This document shows, piece by piece, positions 8,654-17,965 of a DNA stretch of 64,000 nt; the first letter of the stretch is position 1, and every line of letters begins with the position of its first letter. This DNA is from Arcicella rosea (GTDB lineage Bacteria > Bacteroidota > Bacteroidia > Cytophagales > Spirosomataceae): assembly GCF_040543805.1 (NCBI RefSeq), contig NZ_JBEUMS010000007.1, positions 124,001 to 188,000 on the forward strand, read 5' to 3'. Both the position numbers and the translations under genes were made by a program. Under the pieces are notes generated by a model. That model searched no databases. It was not told where the DNA came from and worked only from the letters and a program-made list of their open reading frames with translations.

Positions 8654-9979
8654 TTAATGTGTTTCATAAACCTCAACTTCTTCAACTTCTACAAGCATAT
8701 TTTCATTGATGGTCGAAAGCTTTACTTTTTTAGTTTCATTAATCAAAATTGGGTCATATTTGGCAGTTACTCTGATATAATTTTCAGTGAAACCCTGCAT
8801 TTGTCCATTTTCAACATCTTCTTCAAAAAGTACTGTAAATGAATCTTCTAAATTTTCTTCGTAAAAAAATCTTCTTTTTTTATCAGATAAGATATGAAGC
8901 ATTTTTGAGCGTTCTGATCTTTTACTCATTGGTACCACAGGTTTGATAGCCAATGCTGAAGTATTTTCTCTTTCTGAATAAGTAAAAACGTGCAAATAAC
9001 TGATTGGTAATTCGTTCAAGAAATTATATGTTTCTAAAAACTCTTCGTCTGTTTCTCCTGGATGACCTACAATTACATCAACGCCAATACAACAATTAGG
9101 CATTAATTCTTTGATTTTGGTAACTCTATCTACATAAAGCTCTCTTTTGTAGCGTCTTTTCATCAAGGCCAATACTTTATTTGAACCGGACTGTAAAGGG
9201 ATATGAAAATGAGGAACAAAGCGTTTTGAGCTTGCTACGAAAGCTATAATTTCATCAGTCAATAAATTAGGCTCAATTGAAGAAATTCTAAAACGTTCAA
9301 TTCCTTCAACTTCGTCCAAGGCTTTTACTAAGTCTAAAAAAGTATTTTCTCTTTTTCCGTTTTGAAGACCAAAATCTCCAATATTTACGCCTGTTAAAAC
9401 GATTTCTTTTGCGCCACTTTCAGCAATTTCACGAGCTGCTTTTAATACATTTGCTATGGTATCTGAACGACTTCCCCCTCTAGCTAAAGGAATCGTGCAA
9501 TAAGCGCAAGGATAATCACAGCCATCTTGTACTTTCAAGAAAGTACGAGTTCTATCGTTCAATGAATATGAAGTATGGTATTCTACAGCTTCTTCAATAT
9601 TTTGATTATAGACTTTAGCTTTATTGCCCGAAGGTTCTTTTACAAAACCATCTAATAAATCTATCAATTGGAATTTTTCTGCTGCACCCAATACCGCATC
9701 TACTCCTTCAATATCAGCAATTTCCTGTGGTTTCAATTGTGCATAACAACCAATGATTGTTACGTAACCATCAGGATTTATTTTATTGGCTTCTTTTACA
9801 ATTTTCTTACACTTCTTGTCAGCATTTTCGGTCACTGAACAAGTATTGATGATGAATATGTCTGGCTTTTGATTGAACTCAACTTTTTGATAACCTTTTT
9901 GCTCAAACATTCTTGAGATAGTTGAGGTCTCAGAATAGTTAAGTTTACAGCCTAATGTATAAAATGCTACTTTTTTCAT
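8654..9979 (-). CDS. mtaB: tRNA t6A37 methylthiotransferase, radical SAM
   Basis: Adds a methylthio group to N6-threonylcarbamoyladenosine 37 of tRNA. The 441-residue protein has the N-terminal UPF0004 domain with three cluster cysteines (GCKLNYSE, NTCSVTENA, GCYAQL), the radical SAM motif CDYPCAYC, and a C-terminal TRAM-like segment. Overall organisation fits MtaB better than MiaB or RimO. On the minus strand a TATCTTTG -7 element (9984-9991) lies only a few bases before the ATG, suggesting a very short or absent leader. The 240 bases downstream hold no gene I recognise. Confidence 0.93.
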   Translation of the reverse strand: MKKVAFYTLGCKLNYSETSTISRMFEQKGYQKVEFNQKPDIFIINTCSVTENADKKCKKIVKEANKINPDGYVTIIGCYAQLKPQEIADIEGVDAVLGAAEKFQLIDLLDGFVKEPSGNKAKVYNQNIEEAVEYHTSYSLNDRTRTFLKVQDGCDYPCAYCTIPLARGGSRSDTIANVLKAAREIAESGAKEIVLTGVNIGDFGLQNGKRENTFLDLVKALDEVEGIERFRISSIEPNLLTDEIIAFVASSKRFVPHFHIPLQSGSNKVLALMKRRYKRELYVDRVTKIKELMPNCCIGVDVIVGHPGETDEEFLETYNFLNELPISYLHVFTYSERENTSALAIKPVVPMSKRSERSKMLHILSDKKRRFFYEENLEDSFTVLFEEDVENGQMQGFTENYIRVTAKYDPILINETKKVKLSTINENMLVEVEEVEVYETH

Positions 9980-10076
9980 ACTGCAAAGATAGTTATCAAG
10001 ATTGAAATTTATAGCTAAAAAAGTAAAAGTAGCTGGATATTAGATTCATAATTAGCTGATTATCTGATATAACAAT

Positions 10077-10106
10077 AAAAAAGCTCGACTAAATTAGCCG
10101 AGCTTC
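10077..10106 (-). terminator. Terminator of the GSII gene
   Basis: AGCTCGGCTAA pairs with TTAGTCGAGCT on the minus strand and is followed by TTTTTT. Confidence 0.85.
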
Positions 10107-10131
10107 CTTATTATTATATGTTGTATCAAAA

Positions 10132-11157
10132 TTAGATAACTGCAGTTTTAACAGTTTTAATGATACGAGCAGCCACTTTGTATGGATCAGCAGCAGAGTT
10201 TGGACGACGGTCTTCTAACCATCCTTTCCATCCTTTTTGAACTGCAGCGATTGGAATACGGATTGATGCACCACGGTCAGATACTCCATAAGAGAATTGA
10301 TCGATAGATTGAGTTTCGTGTTTACCAGTCAAACGTAAGTGGTTGTCAGCACCATATACTTCGATATGTTCTTTCACGAAAGGAGCGAATGCTTGACAGA
10401 TAATGTCGTAAGTTTCTTTCTTACCAGCTGTTCTAAGAGCAGTGTTAGAGAAGTTAGCGTGCATACCTGAACCATTCCAGTCAGTATTACCAAGAGGTTT
10501 ACAGTGATAGTTAACCCAAACACCGTATTTCTCACAAGTTCTTTCCAATAAATAACGAGCTACCCAGATTTCATCACCAGCTTGTTTAGCGCCTTTAGAG
10601 AAACATTGGAACTCCCATTGACCAGCAGCAACTTCAGCATTGATACCTTCAACGTTCAAACCAGCTTGAAGACAATATTCTAAATGCTCTTCAACGATAT
10701 TACGTCCATAAGCATTTTTAGCTCCAACTGAACAATAATATGGTCCTTGTGGACGAGGGTAACCGTTTGAAGGGAAACCTAAAGGAAGATTTGTAGCTAA
10801 ATCGTATAAGAAGTATTCTTGTTCAAAACCAAACCAGAAATCATTGTCATCATCTTCAATCGTAGCACGACCGTTAGACTCGTGTGGATTACCTTCAGAA
10901 TCTAAAACTTCGCACATTACAAGATATGATGGAGTTCCCAATAAAGAACGCTCAGGATCTTTGCAAATGAAAACAGGTTTCAATTGACAGTCAGAAGAAC
11001 CACCTGGAGCTTGTTCTGTTGATGAACCATCAAATGACCACATGTCGCAATCCTCTAATTTACCGCTAAAATTATTTTCAATTTTAGTTTTACTACGAAG
11101 GCTCTGAGTTGGTTTGTAACCGTCCAACCAAATGTACTCAAGTTTAGCTTTTGCCAT
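10132..11157 (-). CDS. glnA: Glutamine synthetase, type II (eukaryote-like)
   Basis: Makes glutamine from glutamate, ammonia and ATP. The 341-residue length and motifs such as WSFDGSSTEQAPGGSSDC, the FGFEQEYF metal-binding block and NGSGMHAN place it in the short GSII class found in eukaryotes and some bacteria. The adenylylation loop of the 470-residue GSI is absent, so that control is not expected. It is divergent from a GSIII gene across a 548-base gap, so two unrelated glutamine synthetase classes sit back to back. Confidence 0.95.
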   Translation of the reverse strand: MAKAKLEYIWLDGYKPTQSLRSKTKIENNFSGKLEDCDMWSFDGSSTEQAPGGSSDCQLKPVFICKDPERSLLGTPSYLVMCEVLDSEGNPHESNGRATIEDDDNDFWFGFEQEYFLYDLATNLPLGFPSNGYPRPQGPYYCSVGAKNAYGRNIVEEHLEYCLQAGLNVEGINAEVAAGQWEFQCFSKGAKQAGDEIWVARYLLERTCEKYGVWVNYHCKPLGNTDWNGSGMHANFSNTALRTAGKKETYDIICQAFAPFVKEHIEVYGADNHLRLTGKHETQSIDQFSYGVSDRGASIRIPIAAVQKGWKGWLEDRRPNSAADPYKVAARIIKTVKTAVI

Positions 11158-11705
11158 GATTTTGTTATTGGATTTTTATTTATTTGGTTAATTTCCTTAT
11201 TTCTTGCTACAAATTTATACTTCAAAAGTTGAATTTCACAAGAAAAAAATGATTTTTATGAAATTTTTAAACATGGCTCTGTTTTTTCGATTGATTTGAA
11301 CTATTCTAATGCGTCAAACAATTGCCATATTTCAATTGATGAAATTATATTTTGTTATTATCAAAATTACAATACTTTATTTTGTAAATCAAAATTTTCG
11401 CAGAATAAAATGTAAAGTTCTTGAAATAGTTAAATTTTTTCTTTAGTTATTTTAATGCTGATAAAATTGTGATATTTGAAGGTTATTCATTTTTGATAAA
11501 AAAGTTGATTTTTGGCTATTTTTTTAAATTTTAAGAGGGATTAATTAATAAAAAATAAATTTCAATTACATTTATGCGTGAGTTTATTATTTAGTGGAAT
11601 TAAAAGGTAGAGATTGAAATGTAATCAGTAGTTTGCTTGAGGCTTCAGTCAAAACCCTGAGTGAAATATCCATTAACATTAAAAAAATAATCTGAAAAAT
11701 TTTAT
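11158..11705. other. 548-base divergent regulatory gap between two glutamine synthetase genes
   Basis: Very AT-rich with no credible ORF. It must hold the promoters of both genes. A candidate for the minus-strand gene is listed separately; no clear promoter for the GSIII gene was identified. No recognisable riboswitch was seen. Confidence 0.6.
11210..11241 (-). promoter_or_regulatory. Candidate promoter of the GSII gene
   Basis: On the minus strand TTG (11241-11239) and TAAATTTG (11217-11210) are 21 bp apart, fitting the Bacteroidota promoter. It would give a leader of about 45 bases. Confidence 0.45.
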
Positions 11706-13910
11706 ATGGCAATTGCAAGATTTAAAGCACTTGAGTTAGCTCAGTCTCGTCCGACTGTACCGGTTAAAATACCGACAGAAAAAGTAACCGATTATTACGG
11801 AAGTAATACTTTTAATGATGAAGTAATGCGTTCCTTATTAAGTCCAGAAGCTTATCTGAAAATTACAAATGCGATTGAGGATGGTAAGAAAATTGATAGA
11901 GAAGCCGCTGATGAAGTTGCAGCTGCGATGAAATCATGGGCTTTGTCGAAAGGAGTAACACATTATACACATTGGTTTCAACCATTAACGGGTACTACTG
12001 CTGAAAAGCATGATGCTTTTTTTGACATTACAAGTAAAGGTAAAGCTGTTGAAAAATTCAAAGGTTCAGCATTAGTTCAACAAGAACCTGATGCTTCATC
12101 TTTCCCAAATGGCGGCATTCGTTCTACTTTTGAAGCCCGTGGTTATACAGCTTGGGATCCTTCGTCTCCAGCCTTTATTATGGAAAACGTAGCAGGTACT
12201 GCTACTTTATGTATTCCTTCGGTTTTTGTTTCTTACACTGGCGAAGCATTAGATTACAAAACACCTTTATTGAAATCAAGTGAATTGATTGATAAAGCTG
12301 CAACTAAAGTAATGAATGAATACTTTAGTCGTGAAGTATCAAAAGTTTCTGCTTCTGTTGGTATTGAACAAGAGTATTTCTTGGTAGATGAAGCATTGTA
12401 CAATGCTCGTCCAGATTTGATGATGTCTGGAAGAACAGTTTTTGGACATTCGCCAGCTAAAGGCCAGCAATTAGAAGACCATTACTTTGGATCAATTCCT
12501 TCAAGAGTAAATGCTTTTATGGTTGACTTTGAATTGGAAGCTTTGAAATTAGGCATGCCAGTTCGTACTCGTCACAACGAAGTTGCTCCAGCACAATTTG
12601 AGGTTGCTCCAACTTTTGAAGAAGCAAATTTAGCTTGTGACCACAATGCTCTTTTGATGGATTTGATGAATAAAGTAGCTGCAAAACATAAAATGCGTGT
12701 GCTTTTTCATGAAAAACCATTTTCAGGTATCAACGGTTCTGGTAAACACAATAACTGGTCTTTGGCTACAGATACTGGTGTCAACCTTTTAGGGCCATCA
12801 ACTAAACCAAAAGAAAACCTTCGTTTCCTTACTTTCTTTGTAAACACAATCAAGGCTGTTCACGATTATGCTGATTTATTACGTGCTTCTATCGCAACAG
12901 CAGGGAACGAACATCGTTTAGGCGCTAATGAAGCTCCTCCAGCGATTGTTTCAATCTTCATTGGAACAGAAATGACTCGTGTATTGAACGATTTAGAAAA
13001 TCTTTCAGAAATGCACGATATTAAATTAGAAAAAGGAGATAATGTTTATTTAAGATTGGGAATCAATAAAATTCCAGCACTTTTATTAGATAACACTGAT
13101 AGAAATAGAACATCACCTTTTGCTTTTACAGGTAATAAATTTGAATTTAGAGCAGTTGGTTCTTCTGCCAATTCTGCCGCACCTATGACAATCCTTAACA
13201 CGATTGTGGCTAACCAATTATTACAATTCCGTGAGGAAGTGGATGTTTACTTAGAAAAAGGCATCAAAAAAGAATTAGCAATTGTTGAAGTATTGAAAAA
13301 GTATGTAAAACAATCAAGAAAAATTCTTTTTGAAGGAAATGGTTATTCAGAGGAGTGGACAGAAGAAGCTGCAAAAAGAGGATTGTCAAATCTAAAAACT
13401 GCTCCTGAAGCACTTAGAAAATATTTGGATAAATCGGCAATTGATTTATTCTCGAAACATGGTATTTTCAATGAAATTGAAATGCACGCACGCTATGAAA
13501 TCGAGATTGAAAATTATATCAAGAAAATCCAAATTGAATCAAGAGTTGTTGGTGATTTAGCTATTAACCATATCGTTTCAACTTCTTTGAAGTATCAAAC
13601 TCAATTAGTTGATAACGTTCGTGGACAAAAAGAAATTGGTATTGATCCTCAATATTATGCTCCTACGATTGAAATCATCAAGAAAATTTCTATTTACACT
13701 GCCAAAATCAACAATTTAGTTGATGAAATGACAGAAGCTAGAAAAGAAGCCAATAATGTAGAAGATACTGCTGAAAGAGCTAGACTTTACAGTACAAAAG
13801 TGAAGAATTACTTAGAGGAAATTCGTTATTGCGTAGATAAATTAGAACTTATCGTTGATGATGATGAATGGCCTTTACCAAAATACAGAGAATTATTATT
13901 GATTAGATAA
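11706..13910 (+). CDS. glnN: Glutamine synthetase, type III
   Basis: Large dodecameric glutamine synthetase typical of Bacteroidota and cyanobacteria. The 734-residue length is characteristic of GSIII. Visible signatures are the GSIII N-terminal domain (THWFQPLTGTTAEKHDAF), the metal-binding EQEYFLVD block, FHEKPFSGINGSGKHNNW and NEHRLGANEAPPAI. It probably carries ammonium assimilation under nitrogen limitation; that role is inferred from the family. It ends at a strong terminator that also overlaps the promoter of the next gene. Confidence 0.97.
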   Translation: MAIARFKALELAQSRPTVPVKIPTEKVTDYYGSNTFNDEVMRSLLSPEAYLKITNAIEDGKKIDREAADEVAAAMKSWALSKGVTHYTHWFQPLTGTTAEKHDAFFDITSKGKAVEKFKGSALVQQEPDASSFPNGGIRSTFEARGYTAWDPSSPAFIMENVAGTATLCIPSVFVSYTGEALDYKTPLLKSSELIDKAATKVMNEYFSREVSKVSASVGIEQEYFLVDEALYNARPDLMMSGRTVFGHSPAKGQQLEDHYFGSIPSRVNAFMVDFELEALKLGMPVRTRHNEVAPAQFEVAPTFEEANLACDHNALLMDLMNKVAAKHKMRVLFHEKPFSGINGSGKHNNWSLATDTGVNLLGPSTKPKENLRFLTFFVNTIKAVHDYADLLRASIATAGNEHRLGANEAPPAIVSIFIGTEMTRVLNDLENLSEMHDIKLEKGDNVYLRLGINKIPALLLDNTDRNRTSPFAFTGNKFEFRAVGSSANSAAPMTILNTIVANQLLQFREEVDVYLEKGIKKELAIVEVLKKYVKQSRKILFEGNGYSEEWTEEAAKRGLSNLKTAPEALRKYLDKSAIDLFSKHGIFNEIEMHARYEIEIENYIKKIQIESRVVGDLAINHIVSTSLKYQTQLVDNVRGQKEIGIDPQYYAPTIEIIKKISIYTAKINNLVDEMTEARKEANNVEDTAERARLYSTKVKNYLEEIRYCVDKLELIVDDDEWPLPKYRELLLIR

Positions 13911-13927
13911 GTAAACAATAAGCCTGA

Positions 13928-13965
13928 AAATGCCCACAGCACTTTTGTGTTAGTGGGCATTTTTG
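13928..13965 (+). terminator. Terminator of glnN
   Basis: AATGCCCAC (13929-13937) pairs perfectly with GTGGGCATT (13953-13961) around a 15-base loop, followed by a T run. Confidence 0.85.
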
Positions 13966-13974
13966 TTATCTTTG
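13944..13974 (+). promoter_or_regulatory. Promoter of the acidic protein gene, nested in the glnN terminator
   Basis: TTTG (13944-13947) lies in the terminator loop, and TATCTTTG (13967-13974) follows after exactly 19 bp. Transcription would start just before the ATG at 13999. Confidence 0.5.
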
Positions 13975-13998
13975 ACTCATAAATTAATCTATTGTAAT

Positions 13999-14562
13999 AT
14001 GTCATTAAAATCGAATCCGGGACTAGACCCTAAAGAAATTGAACAGTTAAAAAAGGAATGCAAAGAAGCAGGAAAGAAGTTTGTTTATTTTGAAGACGAA
14101 CTGAATGATGAACCTGATAACGTTGAAGAATTTGTTCACGTTCAGTTTGTAGGTGAATACAAAGGTCAAGAAGCAATTTTTGATGCTGTTATTTACTCTC
14201 TTCGTTTGCATTACAACAGTATTGTTTATGAAACTGCCGAGCGTCAAGCGATGAAGTCGTTTCCTTTGTATGTTCCTGTAGAGAACCGTGATGAGACTTA
14301 TACTTCAAATGAGGCAATGGATGAGGAAGTAGAATTATTCATTACTGAATTGATTGAAGAAATTGAAGAAAACGAAGAAATTAAACTTTCTGAGCATTTG
14401 GAAATTGATGAAGATTTTGAATTCGGAATCGGATTAGAAGTATGCTTGAATGTTGATGAAGTAAATGATAAAGTAGTTACTAAATTTGTGGACGATTACT
14501 TATCTGGTAACTTCAAATTAAACCCAACTTTGTTTTCTTTCAAAACAGAGGCTGAAGACTAA
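13999..14562 (+). CDS. Acidic protein of unknown function
   Basis: 187 residues, strongly acidic, with a Glu-rich stretch (ITELIEEIEENEEIK) past the middle and no signal peptide or membrane segment. I do not recognise the family. The ATG at 13999 is preferred over an upstream TTG at 13963, because the TTG would fall inside the promoter and terminator sequence. It is followed 11 bases later by a membrane protease gene and is probably co-transcribed with it. Confidence 0.75.
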   Translation: MSLKSNPGLDPKEIEQLKKECKEAGKKFVYFEDELNDEPDNVEEFVHVQFVGEYKGQEAIFDAVIYSLRLHYNSIVYETAERQAMKSFPLYVPVENRDETYTSNEAMDEEVELFITELIEEIEENEEIKLSEHLEIDEDFEFGIGLEVCLNVDEVNDKVVTKFVDDYLSGNFKLNPTLFSFKTEAED

Positions 14563-14573
14563 TTTCTTTATAA

Positions 14574-15467
14574 ATGTTTAGTAATTATCCCATTTGGTTA
14601 AAGTCACTTATTAAAGTCTTTGGATTTGTGTTGTTCTTCATCTTTTTTGTTGGAATTGGAAGAGCTTTCGTTGTATTTCTTTTGACTTTGGTTTATCAAA
14701 TCGACTTCAATAAATTTTATGGAATAGTTGCTTTTCCTCAGCACTACGACAAATTACTGGTGTATGAAATAGGGGGACTATTCTTTGAAATATTAGCCGT
14801 TTGGCTTTATCCAAAGATGCTTGGAAAAAGTATTTCACTCAAAAGTTTGGGGCTAGATTGGAAAAACAAAAGTAAGGATTTTGCCTTTGGATGTATTATT
14901 GGCATCTTTTTAATAAGCACTGGATTTATCATATTGAAAATTATGGGATTCGTTCAAGTCATAAAACTTGAATTTAATCCCATAATTTTCGTTTCGTATA
15001 TCTTCTTTTTTTTAGCAGTTGCCATTTCAGAAGAACTTATGGCACGTGGATATGTGCTGAGTACTTTAATGGAAGGCATGAATAAATACGCAGCCCTGAG
15101 TACTTCTGCGTTTATTTTTGCAGGTTTACATTTGATGAACAATCACATTGGCTTCATTCCTCTTGTCAATCTTACTTTAGCTGGTTATTTATTGGGAATT
15201 TATTTTATTTTCCGAAAAAATTTAATGTTTCCGATTGGACTACATTTTACTTGGAATTTCTTTCAAGGAGCAGTTTTTGGCTTTGAAGTATCAGGACATG
15301 ACGTTCAGGGTATTATTACACAAAATGTAATTGGAGATATTTTATGGACTGGTGGCGCTTTTGGTCTTGAAGGCTCAATCGTTTCTTTACCCATTGTGAT
15401 ACTTGGTATTGCATTTATTTACTTTTTTTATCGTAATTCAAACATTTCTTCAGCAGAATCTAATTGA
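14574..15467 (+). CDS. CPBP family intramembrane glutamic endopeptidase
   Basis: 297-residue polytopic membrane protein of the CAAX protease/bacteriocin-processing (CPBP/Abi) family. The diagnostic Glu-Glu-x-x-x-Arg motif is seen as EELMARG near residue 155. Later conserved histidines are in GLHLMNN and GLHFTWNFFQG, both in predicted membrane helices. Substrate unknown. The end overlaps the longest reading of the following rsmE frame, but not its likely ATG. Confidence 0.88.
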   Translation: MFSNYPIWLKSLIKVFGFVLFFIFFVGIGRAFVVFLLTLVYQIDFNKFYGIVAFPQHYDKLLVYEIGGLFFEILAVWLYPKMLGKSISLKSLGLDWKNKSKDFAFGCIIGIFLISTGFIILKIMGFVQVIKLEFNPIIFVSYIFFFLAVAISEELMARGYVLSTLMEGMNKYAALSTSAFIFAGLHLMNNHIGFIPLVNLTLAGYLLGIYFIFRKNLMFPIGLHFTWNFFQGAVFGFEVSGHDVQGIITQNVIGDILWTGGAFGLEGSIVSLPIVILGIAFIYFFYRNSNISSAESN

Positions 15468-15495
15468 TTTATTGCCTGTAAAGAAGACAAATTTC

Positions 15496-16197
15496 ATGAA
15501 TATATTTTACGAACCCAATATCAAGCAAACTTTACTGTTGAATGAAGAAGAGTCTCGTCATGCCATAAAAGTACTTCGTTTGTCGGTCGGAAGTAAATTG
15601 TATGTTGTAGATGGTAAAGGTGGTTTTTATACTTGTGAAATTAAGGTTGCACACGAAAAAAAGTGTGAAGTAAAAATTGTAGAAGAACAACAAAATTATG
15701 AACGTCACGATTTTTATATTCATTTAATCATTGCTCCAACAAAAAACATGGATAGAATTGAATGGATGGTTGAAAAATGTGTAGAAATGGGCATTCATGA
15801 AATTTCTTTTATTCAAACTCGTTATTCAGAACGCAAGGAAATAAAAACGGCTAGAATTGAAAAAATTGCGATAGGAGCAATGAAGCAATCTTTAAAAGCA
15901 TTTTTGCCAAAAATCAATGAAATGATTACTTGGAAAGCTTTTTTACAGAAAGAAATAGCTGAATCGCAGAAAATGATTGCTCATTTGGAAGAAGGAGATA
16001 GAAAGTTAATCCAAGATTTAGCTACTCCAAAAGGAAATTACGCTGTGTTAATTGGACCAGAAGGAGATTTTAATTCAGATGAAATTGAACAAGCTTTGAA
16101 AAAAGGTTTTCTCCCTGTTACCTTAGGAAAAAGTAGATTAAGAACAGAAACCGCTGGTTTGGCAGCTTGTTTTACTTTGAATTTAATTAATCAATAA
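15496..16197 (+). CDS. rsmE: 16S rRNA m3U1498 methyltransferase
   Basis: Methylates N3 of U1498 in 16S rRNA using SAM. It belongs to the SPOUT knot fold: the C-terminal half has VLIGPEGDFNSDEI and LGKSRLRTETAGLAA, both family signatures. I take the ATG at 15496 (MNIFYEPN), giving 233 residues, the usual length. A longer frame reaches back into the CPBP gene without family support. Confidence 0.94.
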   Translation: MNIFYEPNIKQTLLLNEEESRHAIKVLRLSVGSKLYVVDGKGGFYTCEIKVAHEKKCEVKIVEEQQNYERHDFYIHLIIAPTKNMDRIEWMVEKCVEMGIHEISFIQTRYSERKEIKTARIEKIAIGAMKQSLKAFLPKINEMITWKAFLQKEIAESQKMIAHLEEGDRKLIQDLATPKGNYAVLIGPEGDFNSDEIEQALKKGFLPVTLGKSRLRTETAGLAACFTLNLINQ

Positions 16198-16228
16198 TGA
16201 AGTAAGTAAACAATCAAGTAATTCAACA

Positions 16229-16906
16229 ATGAAGAATATCCGTAAAAGTATTGCTAGTATTTTATTGTTAACTTTTTTCTTGGTTTTTAATCATCAAAGC
16301 TTTGCTCAATATTCATTTAAAATTGCCAAAATGAAGTATGGAGGAGGGGGCGATTGGTATTGTAACAAGACTTCATTAACGAATCTAATCAAATTTTGTA
16401 ACAGTAATCTCAGAACAAATATTGCTCCAGAAGAAGACATTGTAGAACCTTCAAGTCCAGAATTATTTACTTACCCATTTGTGCATTTAACAGGACATGG
16501 AAATGTTGTTTTTAGCGATGGAGATGTGGCTAATCTTAGAAAATATTTAGTAGGCGGAGGCTTTTTGCATGTTGATGATAATTATGGTTTAGATAAATTT
16601 ATTCGTAGAGAAATGAAAAAGGTTTTTCCAGAATTAAGTTTTGTTGAATTGCCATTTAATCATCCTATTTATAATCAGAAATTCAAATTCCCGAATGGTT
16701 TACCCAAGATACACGAACATGACAATAAACCACCGCAAGGTTTTGGTTTGATTTATGAAGGTAGATTAGTCTGTTTTTATAGCTTTGAATGCGATTTAGG
16801 CAATGGTTGGGAAGATCAAAGTGTTTATAAAGACCCAGAAACGATTCGTTTGAAAGCTTTACAGATGGGTGCAAACTTATTGGCTTACTCGCTTACTTCT
16901 TTTTAA
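16229..16906 (+). CDS. DUF4159 domain protein, exported
   Basis: 225 residues with an N-terminal signal peptide (hydrophobic stretch 10-25 ending in FAQ). The rest matches DUF4159: FVHLTGHGNVVFSDGDV, an LVGGGFLHVDD block and a closing RLKALQMGANLLAYSLT. The domain looks like a class I amidotransferase-like fold, but no catalytic role is established. It directly follows rsmE (31-base gap) and probably shares its transcript. Confidence 0.87.
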   Translation: MKNIRKSIASILLLTFFLVFNHQSFAQYSFKIAKMKYGGGGDWYCNKTSLTNLIKFCNSNLRTNIAPEEDIVEPSSPELFTYPFVHLTGHGNVVFSDGDVANLRKYLVGGGFLHVDDNYGLDKFIRREMKKVFPELSFVELPFNHPIYNQKFKFPNGLPKIHEHDNKPPQGFGLIYEGRLVCFYSFECDLGNGWEDQSVYKDPETIRLKALQMGANLLAYSLTSF

Positions 16907-17061
16907 AGCTTGCAAATGTCAGAATAAAAAATATTTAAACCCTTTTTAATAAACATTCGGTAACTTTGTTGACGGTTTACTGTTAAAGTTTTAAAGAACT
17001 TAGATAGTAGCTGTCTTTTAAATTCTCAATCACAAGAACAAATTAAAATAATAATATAATC

Positions 17062-17826
17062 ATGCAGTTGGTATTGCCCGCTTTTATCATTCATTGGTAC
17101 TTATCTTTATTTAGCCAAACGTTTTTTTTACACCGTTATTCGGCACACAAGATGTTTACCATGAATAAGTTTTGGGAGAAATTTTTCTATTTCCTCACTT
17201 ACGTTTCTCAAGGTTCATCTTATTTAAGTCCACGTGCTTACGCAATTTTACACCGTATGCACCACGCTTTCAGCGATACCGAGAAAGATCCACATTCACC
17301 ACATTTTTCTGATAATGTATTCGCAATGATGTGGAAAACAAAAGATATTTATAACGCATTGTTGAACAATAAAGCTAAAATTGAAGAGCGTTTCGATCAT
17401 AACTATCCTTTTTCAAAAACGATTGAAAAATTAGGTGATCATTGGATTTCAAGAATTGGTTGGGGCGTTTCTTACATTGTTATGTATGTAGTAGCTTTTG
17501 TTTATTTTGATATGCACTGGGCATTCTTCTTTTTATTGCCTATCCACTTTTTGATGGGTCCTGTACATGGAGCAATTGTAAACTGGTCGGGTCATAAATA
17601 TGGTTATCAAAATCATGATAATAAAGATAAATCTAGAAACTCTTTAGTATTTGACTTTTTGATGATGGGAGAGTTATTCCAAAACAATCATCACAAATTG
17701 CCAAACAGCATGAATTTCGCTTCAAAATGGTATGAATTTGATCCAACCTACCCAATGATTAAATTATTAATCTGGTTAAGAATCATCAAGCCAAATTTAA
17801 GTAAACCTGCTGATGCAGAGTTTTAG
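17062..17826 (+). CDS. Fatty acid (acyl-CoA) desaturase
   Basis: Membrane di-iron desaturase that would introduce a double bond into acyl chains to adjust membrane fluidity. The histidine boxes are seen as HRYSAH, HRMHH and NNHHKLP, with hydrophobic segments between them. At 254 residues it is shorter than the typical 300+ residue acyl-CoA desaturase; the N-terminus begins close to the first membrane segment. A TAACTTTG element at 16961 could be its -7 box. Confidence 0.9.
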   Translation: MQLVLPAFIIHWYLSLFSQTFFLHRYSAHKMFTMNKFWEKFFYFLTYVSQGSSYLSPRAYAILHRMHHAFSDTEKDPHSPHFSDNVFAMMWKTKDIYNALLNNKAKIEERFDHNYPFSKTIEKLGDHWISRIGWGVSYIVMYVVAFVYFDMHWAFFFLLPIHFLMGPVHGAIVNWSGHKYGYQNHDNKDKSRNSLVFDFLMMGELFQNNHHKLPNSMNFASKWYEFDPTYPMIKLLIWLRIIKPNLSKPADAEF

Positions 17827-17883
17827 TTATTGATATTGAGTGAATTAATGAATGAGTGATTCTCAATATTTGATATAATCAAT

Positions 17884-17920
17884 AAAAAAGTCCTGATTGA
17901 ATTTCAATCAGGACTTTTTT
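17884..17920. terminator. Bidirectional terminator, desaturase and E2 genes
   Basis: AGTCCTGATTGAA pairs with TTCAATCAGGACT, with A and T runs outside. Confidence 0.9.
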
Positions 17921-17930
17921 ATTGATTATG

Positions 17931-17965
17931 GCTCAAAGCTCAAAACTGGTAGCTGAAAGCTTACT
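17931..17965. repeat. Heptamer-phased satellite at the E2 gene 3' end
   Basis: GCTCAAA, GCTCAAA, ACTGGTA, GCTGAAA, GCTTACT: five units in 7-base phase. The last touches the stop codon of the acyltransferase gene. Confidence 0.6.

Noticed and set aside
8431..8685. 84-residue minus-strand frame between trhO and mtaB
   Set aside because: It overlaps the mtaB 3' end, has unusual composition for this genome and no family features.
13963..13998. Upstream TTG start for the acidic protein
   Set aside because: It lies in the terminator T run and the predicted promoter -7 box; the ATG at 13999 is better placed.
2795..17861. Similar TGAGT-ATTTAATGAATGAGTGA strings at 2795-2820 and 17837-17861
   Set aside because: Only two short, AT-rich copies in gene gaps; too little to call a defined element.
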